From: QHWT01 sp963755695
GTDB taxonomy: Bacteria; Acidobacteriota; Vicinamibacteria; Vicinamibacterales; 2-12-FULL-66-21
NCBI GenBank assembly: GCA_963755695.1
Contig: CAVWLB010000003.1
Span: forward strand, 186,001-250,000
DNA length: 64,000 nt
Direction of reading: 5' to 3'
Position numbers and translations under genes: made by a program. The stretch's first letter is position 1. Each line of letters opens with the position of its first letter. This document shows, in pieces, positions 8,706 through 17,839 of the stretch. A model generated the notes under the pieces. That model had not been told where the DNA came from. It worked only from the letters and a program-made list of their open reading frames with translations, and searched no databases.

Positions 8706-9003
8706 AGCCAGCAACAAGCGCCCCGGCCCGCCCGAAGCGGCGGAGGGTAGTCCGCGCGCAGCGCGGACCGCGGAGGGCGAGCGAGCAGGGGTAGCGCCCG
8801 CGAGCCAGTCACGAGCGCCGGCGGCCCGCCCGAAGCGGCGGAGGGTAGTCCGCGCGCAGCGCGGACCGCGGAGGGCGAGCGAGCAGGGGTAGCGCCCGCG
8901 AGCCAGTCACGAGCGCCGGCGGCCCGCCCGAAGCGGCGGAGCGTAGTCCGCGCGCAGCGCGGACCGCGGAGGGCGAGCGAGCGGGGGCGGGGCCCCGCGA
9001 GCA
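8706..9003. repeat. 98-bp tandem repeat, three copies, between rpmI and rplT
   Basis: A 98-base unit repeats three times (period measured from the GGCCCGCCCGAAGCGG marker at 8725, 8823 and 8921). Copies 1 and 2 are nearly identical in their core; copy 3 diverges in its last 30 bases. Each unit holds a perfect hairpin, GTCCGCGC-GCA-GCGCGGAC. There is no spacer/repeat alternation, so it is not a CRISPR. The position inside a ribosomal-protein operon suggests an effect on readthrough or mRNA processing, but that is inference. Confidence 0.9.
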
Positions 9004-9023
9004 ATTAATAGAAGAGGATAGAA

Positions 9024-9392
9024 ATGCCGCGAGTTAAACGGGGAAACGTAAGACGCGCCAAGCGGAAGAAGCTGCTCAGCCGCGCCAAGGGCTTCTACCA
9101 GACGAAGAGCAAGCTGTATCGCAGCGCGAAAGAATCGGTCGATACCGCGCTGAAGTACGCCTACGTCGGCCGACGCAACAAGAAGCGCGACTTCCGCCGC
9201 CTGTGGGTGATGCGGATCAATGCCGCCGCGCGCGAGAACGGCCTCACCTATGGCCAGTTCATGGCCGGTCTCAAGGCCGCCGGCAACACGCTCGATCGCA
9301 AGAGCCTGGCGGAGCTCGCCGTGTCATCCCCGGCATCGTTTGCGCGGCTCGCCCGGGTCGCCGCGGCGGCCAAGCCCGCAGCTCGCGCCTAA
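9024..9392 (+). CDS. rplT: Ribosomal protein bL20
   Basis: A 122-residue protein with the family N-terminus MPRVKRGNVRRAKRKKLLSRAKGF, YVGRRNKKRDFRRLWVMRINAA and GLTYGQFMAGLKAA. It binds 23S rRNA early in 50S assembly. The ATG follows AGAAGAGGATAGAA, a usable Shine-Dalgarno. The last 10-12 residues (AAAAKPAARA) are an alanine-rich extension beyond the usual 117-119 residues. Confidence 0.96.
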   Translation: MPRVKRGNVRRAKRKKLLSRAKGFYQTKSKLYRSAKESVDTALKYAYVGRRNKKRDFRRLWVMRINAAARENGLTYGQFMAGLKAAGNTLDRKSLAELAVSSPASFARLARVAAAAKPAARA

Positions 9393-9598
9393 CGGGTTCG
9401 CCGGTTCTCGGGTTCTCAGGTTCACAGGTTCGGGTTCCCAGGTTCGGGTTCTCAGGTTCAGGTTCTCAGGTTCTAAGGTTCGGGGTTCCAGATCGAACCT
9501 GTAGAACCTCTACCAGAGAACCAGAGAACCAGAGAACCCGAAGAACCAGAGAACCCAAGAACCCGAGAACCCGAGAACCAGAGAACCTGAGAACCCGC
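9393..9598. repeat. GGTTCTC / GAGAACC stutter forming a giant inverted repeat
   Basis: The whole rplT-pheS spacer is made of a roughly 7-8 base unit. About 9400-9490 reads GGTTCTCAGGTTC over and over; about 9495-9597 reads GAGAACCAGAGAACC over and over, that is, the complementary strand. The two halves could pair into a hairpin of about 90 bp. The repeat runs right up to the pheS ATG and leaves no ordinary Shine-Dalgarno. Confidence 0.85.
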
Positions 9599-10636
9599 AT
9601 GGACATCTCCTCACTCAGACAGGAATTCGATCGCGAGGTGGCTCGTGCCGCCACCGAAGCGGAGATCCGCGCGCTGCGCGACAAGTACCTGGCGCGGAAG
9701 GACGGCGCGGTCTCGAACCTGCTGAAGGATGTCGCCTCCGCGCCCCCGGATCAACGGCCCGCGCTCGGCCGCCAGGCCAACGAGCTCAAACAGCACATCG
9801 ACGCGCACCTGGCCGATCGCCTCGCGCAGGCGGCCGCCCGCAAGCCGGCCGCGGACGCAATCGACGTCACGCTCCCCGGTCGGGCGCCGCTCGTCGGCCA
9901 TCGTCATCCGCTCACGCTGCTGCGCGACCGGATCGAGAGCTTCTTCCTCCGCCAGGGCTTCCTCATCGCCGAAGGACCGGAGCTCGAGGACGACTACCAC
10001 AATTTCGAAGCGCTCAACATGCCCGCCGAGCATCCCGCTCGTGATATGCAGGACACGTTGTACCTGGCGTCGCCGGTAACGTCCGCGGCCGACAGTCCGG
10101 CAACGCTCCTTCGCACCCACACCTCCGGAATGCAGGTGCGCCACATGGAGAAGTTCCCGCCGCCGGTGCGCTTGATCGCGCCCGGACGGGTCTACCGGCG
10201 AGACAACCTCGACCTGACGCACACGCCAATGTTCACGCAAGTCGAGGGGCTGGTGGTTGGCGAGGACGTGACGCTCGCCGATCTCAAGGGCACGCTCGAA
10301 GCGTTCGCGCACGATCTGTTCGGGCCGGAGCGCAAGACGCGGTTCCGTCCGAGCTTCTTCCCTTACACCGAACCAAGCGGCGAACTCGACATCAGCTGCG
10401 CCAACTGCGGCGGCACCGGATGTCCGATGTGCAAGCAGACCGGGTGGGTCGAGGTCCTGGGGAGCGGCATGGTGCACCCGGCGGTGTTCGAGGCGGTCGG
10501 CTACGATCCGGAGCGCTACACCGGTTTCGCGTTCGGCGTCGGAATCGAACGGCTCGCGCTCCTCAAGTGGGGCGTCGAAGACATCCGGCTGTTCTACGAA
10601 AACGACCTGCGTTTCCTCGAGCAGTTCCCGCTGTGA
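9599..10636 (+). CDS. pheS: Phenylalanyl-tRNA synthetase alpha subunit
   Basis: A 345-residue class II catalytic subunit; with PheT it forms the alpha2beta2 enzyme. It has an N-terminal coiled coil (1-90), then HPLTLLRDRIESFF, GPELEDDYHNFEALNMPAEHPARD (motif 1 region), LLRTHTSGMQVRHM and GRVYRRDNLDLTHTPMFTQVEG (motif 2), FRPSFFPYTEPSGE, and GFAFGVGIERLALLKWGVEDIR (motif 3). A CANCGGTGCPMC segment near residue 262 is a small metal-binding-like insertion also seen in other PheS. The ATG lies at the edge of the GAGAACC repeat. The stop overlaps the pheT start (GTGA). Confidence 0.97.
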   Translation: MDISSLRQEFDREVARAATEAEIRALRDKYLARKDGAVSNLLKDVASAPPDQRPALGRQANELKQHIDAHLADRLAQAAARKPAADAIDVTLPGRAPLVGHRHPLTLLRDRIESFFLRQGFLIAEGPELEDDYHNFEALNMPAEHPARDMQDTLYLASPVTSAADSPATLLRTHTSGMQVRHMEKFPPPVRLIAPGRVYRRDNLDLTHTPMFTQVEGLVVGEDVTLADLKGTLEAFAHDLFGPERKTRFRPSFFPYTEPSGELDISCANCGGTGCPMCKQTGWVEVLGSGMVHPAVFEAVGYDPERYTGFAFGVGIERLALLKWGVEDIRLFYENDLRFLEQFPL

Positions 10637-12716
10637 GACTGCCCTACCACTGGCTGCGCGAGCTCGTGAAGGTGCCGGCCGATCCGGACGCGGCGGCGGC
10701 GACCCTCGGTCTGCGCGGATTCGAGGTCGCCTCGATCGAGAACGGCGCGCAGCCGGTCATCGACTTCGAGATCACCGCAAATCGTCCCGATTGTCTCAGC
10801 GTGATTGGCCTTGCCCGCGAGGCCTCGGCAGCGTACGCGTTGCCGCTGACGCTTCCGGATCGAACGCTGCCGTCGGCTGGCGATGCCAAACCCCTCGAGG
10901 TCGTGATTGAAGACGCTGACCTCTGCCCGCGGTACTGTGCGCAAGTGTTCGAGATCACCAGTCTGGGGCCGTCACCGTCGTGGCTGCGCGAACGGCTCGA
11001 GGCGGCGGGCGTCCGCAGCATCAACGCCATCGTCGACGTCACCAATTACGTGATGATTGAGATGGGTCATCCGACGCACGCCTTCGACCTGGCACGCCTT
11101 GGCGGCGCGGTGCTGAGGATCCGACGCGCGAAAAGAGGGGAGAAGATCCGCACCCTCGATGGCGTGGAGCGCACGCTCACCCAGGAGATCCTCGTGATTG
11201 CCGACGCCGAGCGTCCTCAGGCGATCGGCGGCGTGATGGGCGGCGCCGACTCGGAGATCGGCAGTGGGACCCGGGTGATGGTCCTCGAAAGCGCCTACTT
11301 CAAGCCCTCGTCGGTACGCCGCACCAGCAAAGATCTGGCACTCAAAACAGAAGCGTCGACACGGTTCGAACGGGGCGCCGACGTCAATGCCGCGCCAGTC
11401 GCCGTTGCGCGCGCGGCCGCGCTGCTCCATCAGATTGGCGCAGCGCGCCCGCTCGGCGCGATGATCGATCGCTATCCTGCACCACGGCCGCCGCTGAAAC
11501 TTACGCTGCGCGCCAGCCGCATCGCGCGCGTCCTCGGCTCGGCCGTGCCAGAGGCCCAGGTCCCCCCGATCCTGGAGCCTCTTGGGTTCGCGCTCGAGGC
11601 CAAGCCAGACGCCACGTGGAGTATCACGGTTCCGACGTTCCGAGTCGACGTGCAACGGGAGATTGACCTTATCGAAGAGATCGCCAGGCATGACGGCTAC
11701 GTCGGCCTTCCTGCGACCTTCCCGATGCTGACCTCGCCGCAGCCGCCACCCGATCCGAAAACCTGCGCGACCGGGCGATCAAGCAGGTGCTGATCGCATG
11801 CGGATTGTCCGAGGCGATGACCTTCGCGTTCGTCGAGCGCGCCGCTGCGCTTCCCTTCGCGAACGGAACCGAGCTGACGGCGTTGGCCAACCCGTTGTCG
11901 GAGAAGTACGCCGTGTTGCGGCCGTCGCTCCTGCCCGGCCTCATCGATGCGGCTTCCTACAATCGGCGGCGCGAGCGTCGGGATATCCGCCTGTTCGAGA
12001 CTGGCGCGCGCTTCACGAAAACGGGCGAGAATCGCGCGGTTGCGGGCATCTGGTCCGGCGCCGGCACACCGCCGCACTGGTCGAGCGGAACGCGGGCTGT
12101 TGACTTCTTCGATGTGAAGGGAGTCATCGAAACGCTGTGCCGGACGCTGGATGTCGACGTGACGTTCGAGCCCGCCGCGCGGCCGTACCTGGTCGAAGGA
12201 CGCGCCGCCGCGGTGATATTCCGGCCGGCGGAAGCCACACGATCTGCCGATCAAGCGAAAGCCACCGTGCGAGCTCTGCCCGGTAGTGTCATCGGGGAGA
12301 TCGGTCAGGTGATGCCGGCAATTCTCGACGCGCGCGACTTTCCGCCCAACGAGGAGCTCTTTGCGTTCGAGCTCGACGTTGACGCGATTGCGGCGCTTCA
12401 GCCGGCCGACGATCTACGCGCGGAGTCGCTTCCGCGCTTCCCGTCGGTCGTGCGCGACCTGTCGATTCTGGTCGATGCAAGCTTGCCTGCAGCTGCCGTT
12501 CGTGTCACTATCCGTTCGTCAGCGCCTGACACGCTCGCGGACGTCACCGAGTTCGATCGGTACCGTGGCAAGGGCGTACCCGACCATCGCGTCAGCCTGT
12601 CACTCCGTCTCACGTTCCGATCCCCGGATCGCACGTTGACGGATGCCGAAGTGGACGAAGCGATGAACAAGATCGTCGCCGCGCTCGCGTCGGCCCACGA
12701 CGCGGTCCGGCGCTAG
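10633..12716 (+). CDS. pheT: Phenylalanyl-tRNA synthetase beta subunit, short form (one frameshift)
   Basis: Begins at GTG 10633 in a 4-base overlap with pheS. The N-terminus (RLPYHWLRELVKV, GFEVASIENG) passes directly to FEITANRPDCLSVIGLAREASA, so the roughly 110-residue tRNA-binding OB domain that normally lies between them is absent. Further domains are present: B3/4 (AVLRIRRAKRGEKIRTLDG, AIGGVMGGADSEI), B5 (TLRASRIARVLGS), the class II-like core (DRAIKQVLIACGLSEAMTF; LANPLSEKYAVLRPSLLPGL) and the C-terminal anticodon-binding domain (FPSVVRDLSILVD, DRYRGKGVPDHRVSLSLRLTF). The frame shifts near 11750-11775, where a base appears missing just before CTGCGCGACCGG; restoring it joins both halves, giving about 694 residues against 790-800 usually. 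Confidence 0.9.
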
Positions 12717-12896
12717 AGTTTTTACAATCGAAGGCTCGAAGGGCCGTCGAAGGAATCGAAGGAGATTCTTCAACAATCGAAGGAGATCCTTCCAATAATT
12801 CGAAGGAGATCCTTCGAAGATCATCCAAGAATAGTTCCTTCGACGCTTCGATTCTGCTTCGACGCTTCGATTGTTCGATCGATTGAAAGAGGCAAG
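12717..12896. repeat. TCGAAGGA stutter between pheT and the coiled-coil gene
   Basis: Reiterated TCGAAGGA/TCCTTCGA units, several self-complementary (GAAGGAGATCCTTC), then CTTCGACGCTTCGATT units. It belongs to the same motif class as 8402-8475 and 21757-21826. The end near AAAGAGGCAAG supplies the next Shine-Dalgarno. Confidence 0.8.
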
Positions 12897-13307
12897 ATGG
12901 CAAAGGCAGTAGTCGCAACCCGCGGGGTCGATCTCGAGCCGATCGATCGGCTCGAGGACAAGGTGAAGCTCCTGGTCGGATTGGTGGACCGGCTGCGCGC
13001 CGAAGGCGCGCAGGAAAAAGAAGAACATGCTCGTCTGCGCGCGGAAGGTGCGCAGGAGAAGCAGGAAAACGTCCGGCTGCGCGCCGAGAGCGCGCAGGCG
13101 AATGAAGAGAATACGAGGCTCCGCACCGAAGGCGCGCGCGCGGCCGAAGAGAACACCCGCCTGCGAGCCGAGCTCGAGTCGATGCGCGGCCGGCTGTCGG
13201 ATGCGGAAGGCAGTGGCGCGGAGCTGAGCGCGCTTCGCGAAGAGCGCGAGCAGATTCGTGGCCGGGTCGCCGACATGCTGCAGCAGATCGACGCACTGAA
13301 TCTGTAG
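12897..13307 (+). CDS. Coiled-coil protein of 14-residue repeats next to zapA (ZapB-like?)
   Basis: A 136-residue protein that is almost entirely coiled coil. After an N-terminal stretch (DLEPIDRLEDKVKLLVGLVDRL), four 14-residue repeats follow: RLRAEGAQEKEEHA, RLRAEGAQEKQENV, RLRAESAQANEENT, RLRTEGARAAEENT. Each is two heptads, so the number can change without breaking the coil. The C-terminal third (ELSALREEREQIRGRVADMLQQIDAL) is also helical. The gene directly before zapA in many bacteria encodes a small coiled-coil division factor of the ZapB type, which bundles FtsZ through ZapA; length and position agree, but sequence alone cannot prove it. A DNA-level 42-bp tandem repeat underlies the protein repeat. 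Confidence 0.7.
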   Translation: MAKAVVATRGVDLEPIDRLEDKVKLLVGLVDRLRAEGAQEKEEHARLRAEGAQEKQENVRLRAESAQANEENTRLRTEGARAAEENTRLRAELESMRGRLSDAEGSGAELSALREEREQIRGRVADMLQQIDALNL

Positions 13308-13309
13308 GT

Positions 13310-13371
13310 TTCAGGCTTCGGGCGTCAGGCTCTCAGGACGGCTGAAGCTCGCCTGGGTTCCGGAGCCTGAA
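13310..13371 (+). terminator. Inverted repeat after the coiled-coil gene
   Basis: TTCAGGCTTCGG (13310-13321) pairs with CCGGAGCCTGAA (13360-13371) with one G-U pair. There is no U-tract, so terminator function is uncertain; it is also another short stutter (CAGGCT units). Confidence 0.4.
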
Positions 13372-13393
13372 GTCGGAGCCAGCAAGGATCCGA

Positions 13394-13737
13394 ATGGAGC
13401 AATCCCGAGTGGTATCGGTGGTCATCAACGGACAGCGGTACCCGATCCGCAGCCACCTCGACGCGCCGTACGTCGCGGAGCTCGCGGCGTATCGTCGAGC
13501 AGAAGATGGCGCTCGCGCCAGCGCGAGTCGCCCGCCAGGGGATTCCTTGAAGATCGCGGTGCTCGCGGCGCTCAACATCGCCGACGAGTGCTTCCGGGCG
13601 CGCGACGAAGACGCCGCCAGCCGCGCCAGCGTGACCAGCGTGCCAGCGAGCTGGAGCGCATGCTGGATCTGGCGCTGGCCGTCCGAGCGACGAAGAGCGG
13701 ACGCCACCCTCTTGCCCGGACCGCCGGATCATTCTAA
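13394..13737 (+). CDS. zapA: Cell division protein ZapA (frameshifted as given)
   Basis: The N-terminus VVSVVINGQRYPIRSHLDAPYVAELAAY is typical ZapA. The next expected part, VEQKMALAPA, is in another frame because of an extra C after the TAT codon near 13491. The frame then returns for DSLKIAVLAALNIADECFRARDE and shifts again near 13640 into RASELERMLDLALA, ending at TAA 13735. Restored length is about 113 residues, normal for ZapA, which crosslinks FtsZ filaments at the division ring. It is followed at once by the 6S RNA candidate, the usual neighbour of zapA. Confidence 0.75.
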
Positions 13738-13741
13738 GATC

Positions 13742-13940
13742 CGTCTCGGAGGTTTCGAGTTCCCTGCTTTGCGCGTGATGGTTTCGGAGGCTCGTTTGAG
13801 CCAATGTTCCATCTAAGTGAATCGCGACGCCGCGCCGTGTGCATGCCTCTGCAAGAGGAAGCCTGACGCGCGGCTTGATACAGCGGTTCCACCTGCTTTA
13901 GCGCAGGTTCAAACGACCTCCCCACACGGCAAAGCGGGGC
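13742..13940 (+). ncRNA. ssrS: 6S RNA candidate
   Basis: Lies between zapA and RNase Y, the usual place of 6S RNA. It folds as one long irregular hairpin. The outer arm 13786-13802 (GGAGGCTCGTTTGAGCC) pairs with 13906-13921 (GGTTCAAACGACCTCC) through 5 + 8 + 3 pairs with one bulge. A large internal loop follows, then GCCGCGC/GCGCGGC, and a terminal CCTC-TGCAA-GAGG hairpin. A single-stranded bubble between two stems is the hallmark of 6S RNA, which imitates an open promoter and sequesters the vegetative RNA polymerase. Ends are estimates. Confidence 0.55.
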
Positions 13941-14021
13941 CCTTTCTTCCGTCCACTCGTCAGCCGGCTCGACCTGTCGCGCACGGCGGCGGCCGTTGCC
14001 GTCGTGATAAAGGACACCGCG

Positions 14022-15610
14022 ATGGGCCGCAGCCGCGGTATCTCGTCGTCAGCGCCGCCGACTCGTTACGCGTCGGCGTCGTCGCCACGATCGTCTGGTG
14101 GCTCGCCAGCCGCAGCGGCGCTGCGCCGACGACATCGTCGGCCGCGCCGAAGAGCAGGCCAGCTGCTCCGCAAGCAGGCCGAGCGCGACGCCGAGAACCT
14201 GCGCAAGGAAGCCGCGCTCGAGGCGCGCGAGAAGGCGCACGAGCTGGTCGGCGAGGCCGAGCAGCAGGCGCGCGACCGCCAGCAGGAGATCGTCGGCCTC
14301 GAGCAGGCGCTCGCCGACAAGACCCGGGCGCTCGCCGACCGCATCGCCGCCACCGACCGGCTCGAACAGGAGCTGCGCGCGCGCGAGCGCTGCGCTCGCC
14401 GACCTGCAGCAGCGCGCCGACGGCCGCCGCCGCGCGCAGTCGAACAGCTCCTCGCCGATCGGCAGCGCGAGCTGCAGCGCGTCGCCGAGCCTGACCGCCG
14501 ACGAGGCGCGCGAGCTGCTGCTGAAGCAGATCGAAGCCGACGCGCGGCGCGACGCCGCCAACCTCGTGAAGCGGCTCGAGACCGAGGCGCGCGAGACGGC
14601 GGCGCAGCGCGCGCAGCAGATCATCACCGACGCCATCCAGCGCAGCGCCGCCGAGCACGCCATCGAAACCACCGTGTCGGTCGTCGACCTGCCCAGCGAC
14701 GACATGAAGGGGCGGATCATCGGCCGCGAGGGACGGAACATCCGCGCGCTCGAAACCGCCACCGGCGTCGAGCTGATCGTCGACGACACGCCCGGCGCCA
14801 TCATCCTCTCGTCGCTTCGATCCGTTCCGCCGCGAGGTCGCGCGCCAGGCGATCGAGCGGCTGATCGCCGACGGCCGCATTCATCCCGCGCGCATCGAGG
14901 AGGTCGTCGAGAAGGTGAAGGCGGAGATGGAGGAGACGCGTCGCGCAAGGAAGGCGAAGCGGCGGCGTTCGAGCTCGGCCTCTACGATCTCGCACCCCGA
15001 AGTCCTGCGGCTGATGGGCCGGCTGAAGTTCCGCACCAGCTACGGGCAGAACGTCCTGAACCACTCGCGCGAGGTGGCGTTCCTCGCCGGCATCATGGCC
15101 AAGGAGATCGGCCTCAACGGCCACGTCGCCGCGCGCGCGGCGTTCCTGCACGACATCGGCAAGGCGATCGACCGCGACCTGCAGGGCACGCACCTCGAGC
15201 TCGGCCTCGACTTCCTGCGCAAGCACGGCGAGAGCGAACCGGTGCTGCAGGCCGTCGCCGCGCACCACATGGACATCGACTGGCCGTCGCTCGAAGCGAT
15301 GATCGTCCAGGCCGCCGACGCGATCTCCGCGGCGCGCCCCGGCGCGCGCCGCGACATCCTCGAGTCGTACGTCAAGCGCCTCGAGAAGCTCGAGGGCATC
15401 GCCGACTCGTTCCAGGGCGTGTCGAAGGCCTTCGCGCTCCAGGCCGGCCGCGAGATCCGCATCGTCGTCGAAAGCGAGCGCGTCTCGGACGAGGAGACGG
15501 TCTGGCTGTCGAAGGACATCGCCCGGCGGATCGAGAACGAGCTCGAGTATCCGGGCCAGATCAAGGTCACCGTCATCCGTGAGACCCGCGCCGTTGAGTT
15601 CGCCCGGTAG
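14022..15610 (+). CDS. rny: Ribonuclease Y (many frameshifts as given)
   Basis: Pieces in all three frames, read in order, give a complete RNase Y: an N-terminal membrane anchor (LRVGVVATIVWWLASRSG), a long coiled coil (RKQAERDAENLRKEAALEAR, AVEQLLADRQRELQRVA), the KH domain (DDMKGRIIGREGRNIRALE, then GVELIVDDTPGAIILSS), and the HD domain with AAFLHDIGKAIDRD and AVAAHHMDIDWPS. It starts mRNA decay from the inner membrane. At least six frame changes occur before 15000, after which the HD domain is one clean frame. Near-perfect conservation across the breaks argues for sequence errors, not decay. The start at ATG 14022 is approximate. Confidence 0.8.
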
Positions 15611-16656
15611 CCGCGACCGGTCGCCGACGTCGGCGAGCGCGCGCATCATCGAGCGCGATCCGCGCCGCGTCCCGCCGCCCCGGCCTGGCTCATCGTCGGC
15701 ATCGGCGACGATGCGGCGGTGGCGGCGCCGGAGCGCGGCGCGCTCGAGGTCCTGACGACCGACGCGCTGGTCGAGGGCGTGCATTTCGATCGCCGCTTCA
15801 CGCTCCGCCTGCCGACATCGGCTGGAAGGCGCTGGCCGTCAACGTCAGCGACATCGCCGCCATGGGCGGCACGCCGCGCTTCGCGCTGCTGTCGCTGGCG
15901 CTCCCGCCGCGATCTTCCCGCTCGCCGACCTCGACGCGCTGCTCGACGGGTTCCTCGCGATGGCCGCGAGCGCGCGGGTCACGCTGGCCGGCGGCAACAT
16001 CACGCGATCGCCCGGCCCGCTCGATGGTCGACGTCACGGTCGATCGGGAACGTCGCGGCCGCGACGGGTGCTGACCCGCGGCGGCGGACGCGCCGGGCGA
16101 CGACTCTATGTGACCGGCGCGATCGGCGCGGCCGCCGCCGGGCTGGAGTGGCTGCGGCGCACCGCCGAATCGCCGGAGCCTGGGGCATCGGAGACACGGC
16201 TGCCCGAAGATGCCGGCCTCGCTGAGTGCGTGCGACGGTATCGCCGGCCGGAGCCGCGCGCCCGGATCGGCGCGCTGCTCGGCCGGAACCGCGCGGCGAG
16301 CGCCTGCATGGACCTGAGCGACGGACTCGCGGACGCCGTCGACGCAGATCGCCGAGCGCCAGCGGCACCGGCGCCGCGATCGACGCCGCGGCGCTGCCGA
16401 TCACCCGGCGCGGCGCGACGCTGGTTCGACGACGCTCGGCCGCGATCCGGTGCAGCCGCCGTCGCCGGCGGCGACGACTACGAGCTGCTGTTCGCGGTGC
16501 CGCGGCGCGCGCGCGGCCGCTTCGCGACGCGTCCTGCGCCAGGCGCGCGGCGTGCCGATCACCCGCATCGGCGAGCTGACCGCCGAACCGGGACGGTCGA
16601 CTGCTGCGCGACGGACGAGGCTCGGAACCGCTCCCGGCGGGTTCGTCCACTTCTGA
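15594..16656 (+). CDS. thiL: Thiamine-monophosphate kinase (frameshifted as given)
   Basis: The fragments assemble into ThiL, which phosphorylates thiamine phosphate to thiamine diphosphate. Seen across frames: PAWLIVGIGDDAAV (ATP/Mg motif), TTDALVEGVHFDRRF, WKALAVNVSDIAAMGG, ARVTLAGGNITRSPG, ACMDLSDGLADAV, and VAGGDDYELLFAVP near the end. Restored length is about 330-350 residues, as usual. The TTG at 15594 overlaps the rny stop and is the most likely start, but indels make this uncertain. No TPP riboswitch is seen upstream. Confidence 0.75.
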
Positions 16657-16661
16657 GCCGA

Positions 16662-17173
16662 ATGCTCGGACTTCCCCGCGCCTCCGCCGCTGGCTCGGAC
16701 CAGCTGCTCCACACGCACGACACGCCGCAGCGGACGGCGGCGGCCTATGCGCTCGGCGTGTTCTTCGGCTTCTCGCCGCTCCTCGGGCTGCACACCGTTC
16801 TCGGCCTGGTCTTCGCCTTCGCGCTCAACCTGAACCGGGTCGCGGTGCTGCTCGGGATCTACTCGAACCTGCCGTGGATCCTGCCGGCGTACTACACCCT
16901 GGCGACGATGGTCGGGCGCGGCGATGCTGGGAGTCGAGGTTCCGCCCGGACTGCTGCGAGGACCTGACGCGCTGCGCTGGCGGACGCGTCGTGGGCCGAC
17001 TTCCGGCAGCTCGCGCACGCCGCTGACGCCACTGCTCTGGGCCTACGCCCTCGGGTCCACGCTCGGCGCCGTCATCCTGGCCCTGGTCGCCTATCGCGGT
17101 CGCGCTCGCCATGATCGTGGCCCACCGCCGGCGCCTCGCTCACCGCACCAACATCAGAACACAACTAGATTAG
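16662..17173 (+). CDS. DUF2062 membrane protein (frameshifted as given)
   Basis: The clear part, LLHTHDTPQRTAAAYALGVFFGFSPLLGLHTVLG followed by FAFALNLNRVAVLLGIYSNLPWILPAYY, is the DUF2062 signature with two membrane segments. A frame change near 16915 leads to LGVEVPPGLLRG and then a third membrane segment, PLLWAYALGSTLGAVILALVAYR, and a basic tail ending at TAG 17171. The family is widespread next to thiamine, lipid or cell-envelope genes and has no proven function. The start at ATG 16662 lies just after the thiL stop. Confidence 0.6.
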
Positions 17174-17214
17174 TAAGCCTTACACGGTTGAGCTCGATAG
17201 GACGCTTTCGGGCT

Positions 17215-17244
17215 TTGACCGAGGCGCTGGCTGGCCGCTATAGT
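17215..17244 (+). promoter_or_regulatory. Sigma70-like promoter before the 3D-domain gene
   Basis: TTGACC (17215-17220), an 18-base spacer and TATAGT (17239-17244), 27 bases before ATG 17272. Box sequences and spacing resemble the tRNA-Val promoter. Confidence 0.55.
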
Positions 17245-17271
17245 GAAGGTCGCCAGCCCGGCCTGAAGGTC

Positions 17272-17811
17272 ATGTCGATGCTGATCTCGCGTCCATCGGG
17301 CGGAAGATCATCGCGACGGCGACCGCGGCCGTCGCGTTCGTCCTGCTGTACGAGGTGACGGTCCTGGACTCGCGCTACGCCGCTCGGCAGGTCGCCGAGC
17401 TGCGAGGATACCGGCCGAGCCCCGGCGCCGGGCGCCCGGCTCCGGTTCACCGCGACCGCCTACTGCAAGGGGACGACGACCGCGTCCGGGGTGAACGTCC
17501 GGACCGGCATCGCGGCGGCCGACCCGGACCTGCTGCCGGTCGGTTCGGTCATCCAGGTCGACAAGCTGGCGGAGCGGTACAACGGCATCTACACCATCAT
17601 GGACACCGGTCCCGCGGTCCAGGGCCGGCACATCGACATCTACATGTGGAGCTGCAACGAGGCGCTGGAGCTCGGCCGGCGCGACGATGGTCGTCACCGT
17701 GCTGCGGCTCGGCTGGAATCCGAAGGCGACGCACGCCCGACCTGATCGACCGGCTGTTCCGCCAGCGCGAGGCCGCGCAGCAGGCGGCGTGCCCGCTCGC
17801 GCCCGACGTAA
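17272..17811 (+). CDS. 3D-domain (MltA/RlpA-like double-psi barrel) envelope protein, frameshifted
   Basis: An N-terminal membrane anchor (KIIATATAAVAFVLLYEVTVL) is followed after a frame change by FTATAYCKGTTTASG and NVRTGIAAADPDLLPVGSVIQV, then YNGIYTIMDTGPAVQG and HIDIYMWSCNEALELG. These are the 3D (Asp-Asp-Asp) domain with its three aspartates, as found in MltA-type lytic transglycosylases and Sps-like proteins. The C-terminal part, VVTVLRLGWNPKATTPDLIDRLFRQREAAQ, is in another frame. It probably binds or cuts peptidoglycan outside the membrane. At about 175 residues it has only the catalytic barrel, not full MltA. Confidence 0.6.
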
Positions 17812-17839
17812 CGTCAGCCCTCGGTCAGGTCGCCGGTCC

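Noticed and set aside
8706..9003. CRISPR array
   Set aside because: Units are directly contiguous with no unique spacers and no cas genes nearby.
15500..15620. TPP riboswitch before thiL
   Set aside because: No THI-box sequence or fold; thiL overlaps rny.
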